From positions 657,211-721,210 of the forward strand of contig NZ_PVTX01000001.1 of the NCBI RefSeq assembly GCF_003003075.1: DNA of 64,000 bases, read 5' to 3'. Shown here piece by piece: positions 63,584 to 64,000 of this stretch; position 1 is the first letter of the stretch, and every line of letters begins with the position of its first letter. Under the pieces are notes generated by a model. The model made no database searches. It had not been told where the DNA came from and worked only from the letters and a program-made list of their open reading frames with translations. The stretch is from Isoptericola halotolerans (GTDB lineage: Bacteria; Actinomycetota; Actinomycetes; Actinomycetales; Cellulomonadaceae). The position numbers and the translations under genes are program-made.

Positions 63584-63603
63584 GGCCGGCAAGGGGGCCG
63601 GCC
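63584..63603 (+). other. Leader hairpin upstream of the second WXG100 gene
   Basis: GGCCGGC and GCCGGCC pair perfectly around the loop AAGGGG, 25 nt before the ATG at 63629 and within the expected 5' leader. It may stabilise the mRNA of an abundant secreted protein or affect translation. Confidence 0.5.
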
Positions 63604-63628
63604 GAGGCGACGAACGAGGAGTTTTGTC

Positions 63629-63925
63629 ATGGCGAACATGAACGTGACGTACGACGAGCTGCGGTCCCAGGCGGGGCAGCTGCGCAACGGTCAGCAGCAG
63701 ATGACCGACATCCTGCACAACCTGCAGACCCAGGTGAACAACCTGGTGTCGTCGGGCTTCGTGACGGACCAGGCCTCGGGGGCGTTCCAGACGTCGTACG
63801 AGGAGTTCACGACGGGGACCACGCAGGCCATCGAGGGTCTCGAGGGCATGGCGTCGTTCCTGGAGCAGGCGGCGCAGACGCTGTCGGACGCGGACGCGCA
63901 GCTGGCGCAGGGTATCCGCGGCTGA
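63629..63925 (+). CDS. WXG100/ESAT-6-like protein without tryptophan
   Basis: This 98-residue helix-turn-helix hairpin protein is a probable small substrate of the type VII-like system. Helix 1 spans about 7-43 (LRSQAGQLRNGQQQM...NLQTQVNNL) and helix 2 about 55-93. The turn reads SGFVTDQASGAF, so the hallmark tryptophan is replaced, and the protein contains no Trp at all. This W-less variant with GFVTD in the turn is a known actinobacterial form. ATG 63629 has GAGGAG 8 nt upstream. It has its own palindrome-bearing promoter. The last 75 bases of the window show no gene. Confidence 0.9.
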   Translation: MANMNVTYDELRSQAGQLRNGQQQMTDILHNLQTQVNNLVSSGFVTDQASGAFQTSYEEFTTGTTQAIEGLEGMASFLEQAAQTLSDADAQLAQGIRG

Positions 63926-64000
63926 CGTCGTTCAGCTCGGTCGGCCCGGTGGGTCGGCTTCTCGAGGGGTGGTCCGGTGCGTCCGGGCCGCCCCTCTGCG

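Overview
The window is a high-GC actinobacterial chromosome segment, most likely from the order Micrococcales and close to Cellulomonas. The reasons are the very GC-rich coding with GTG and TTG starts, leaderless promoter geometry, a complete menaquinone/complex I block, and a secreted S1 protease (29760-31250) that strongly resembles the Cellulomonas alkaline serine protease. No rRNA, tRNA, CRISPR array, insertion sequence or phage gene was found.

Region 1 (1-11.9 kb) is menaquinone biosynthesis mixed with envelope genes. It runs: the tail of a DUF3048 protein, menB (-), a decayed DUF4143 fragment, a SurA-like lipoprotein (-), a 61-residue ORF, menC-menD (overlapping), an HtrA-type protease, menF (-), menG, a small YtxH-type membrane protein (-) and menJ. 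MenF makes isochorismate, MenD/MenC/MenB build the naphthoate ring, MenG methylates it and MenJ reduces one isoprene unit. menA and menE are not in the window. Two short-period repeat arrays and a perfect 29-bp inverted repeat lie downstream of menD and menG.

Region 2 (12.0-29.7 kb) is a 14-gene nuoA-N operon, with most genes overlapping by 1-8 bp, encoding the proton-pumping NADH:menaquinone oxidoreductase. A long-chain polyprenyl diphosphate synthase follows and probably supplies the quinone tail. A CRP/GlxR-type palindrome sits upstream of menJ. NuoG has lost the N7 iron-sulfur ligands.

Region 3 (29.7-36.8 kb) holds the S1 protease, a type A24 prepilin peptidase, a small membrane protein, a UbiA prenyltransferase, a cupin and a three-gene operon (type III polyketide synthase, ICMT-type methyltransferase, FAD monooxygenase) with the layout of the srsABC phenolic-lipid operon of Streptomyces griseus.

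Region 4 (36.8-64 kb) is a type VII secretion-like locus with unusual composition: a 2020-residue membrane-anchored Ig/FN3 protein, MoxR ATPase, DUF58, a transglutaminase-fold protein without its catalytic cysteine, RDD-FHA, PP2C phosphatase, FHA, Ser/Thr kinase, an FHA-HTH protein, a two-TM protein, an FHA-containing EssC/EccC ATPase, two WXG100-type proteins, a large candidate secreted substrate and two paralogous accessory proteins. EccB, EccD, EccE and mycosin are not visible. A near-identical 20-bp palindrome lies in front of three of its transcription units, 22, 22 and 43 nt upstream of the -10 box, which suggests a dedicated regulon. This locus is the most interesting part of the window.
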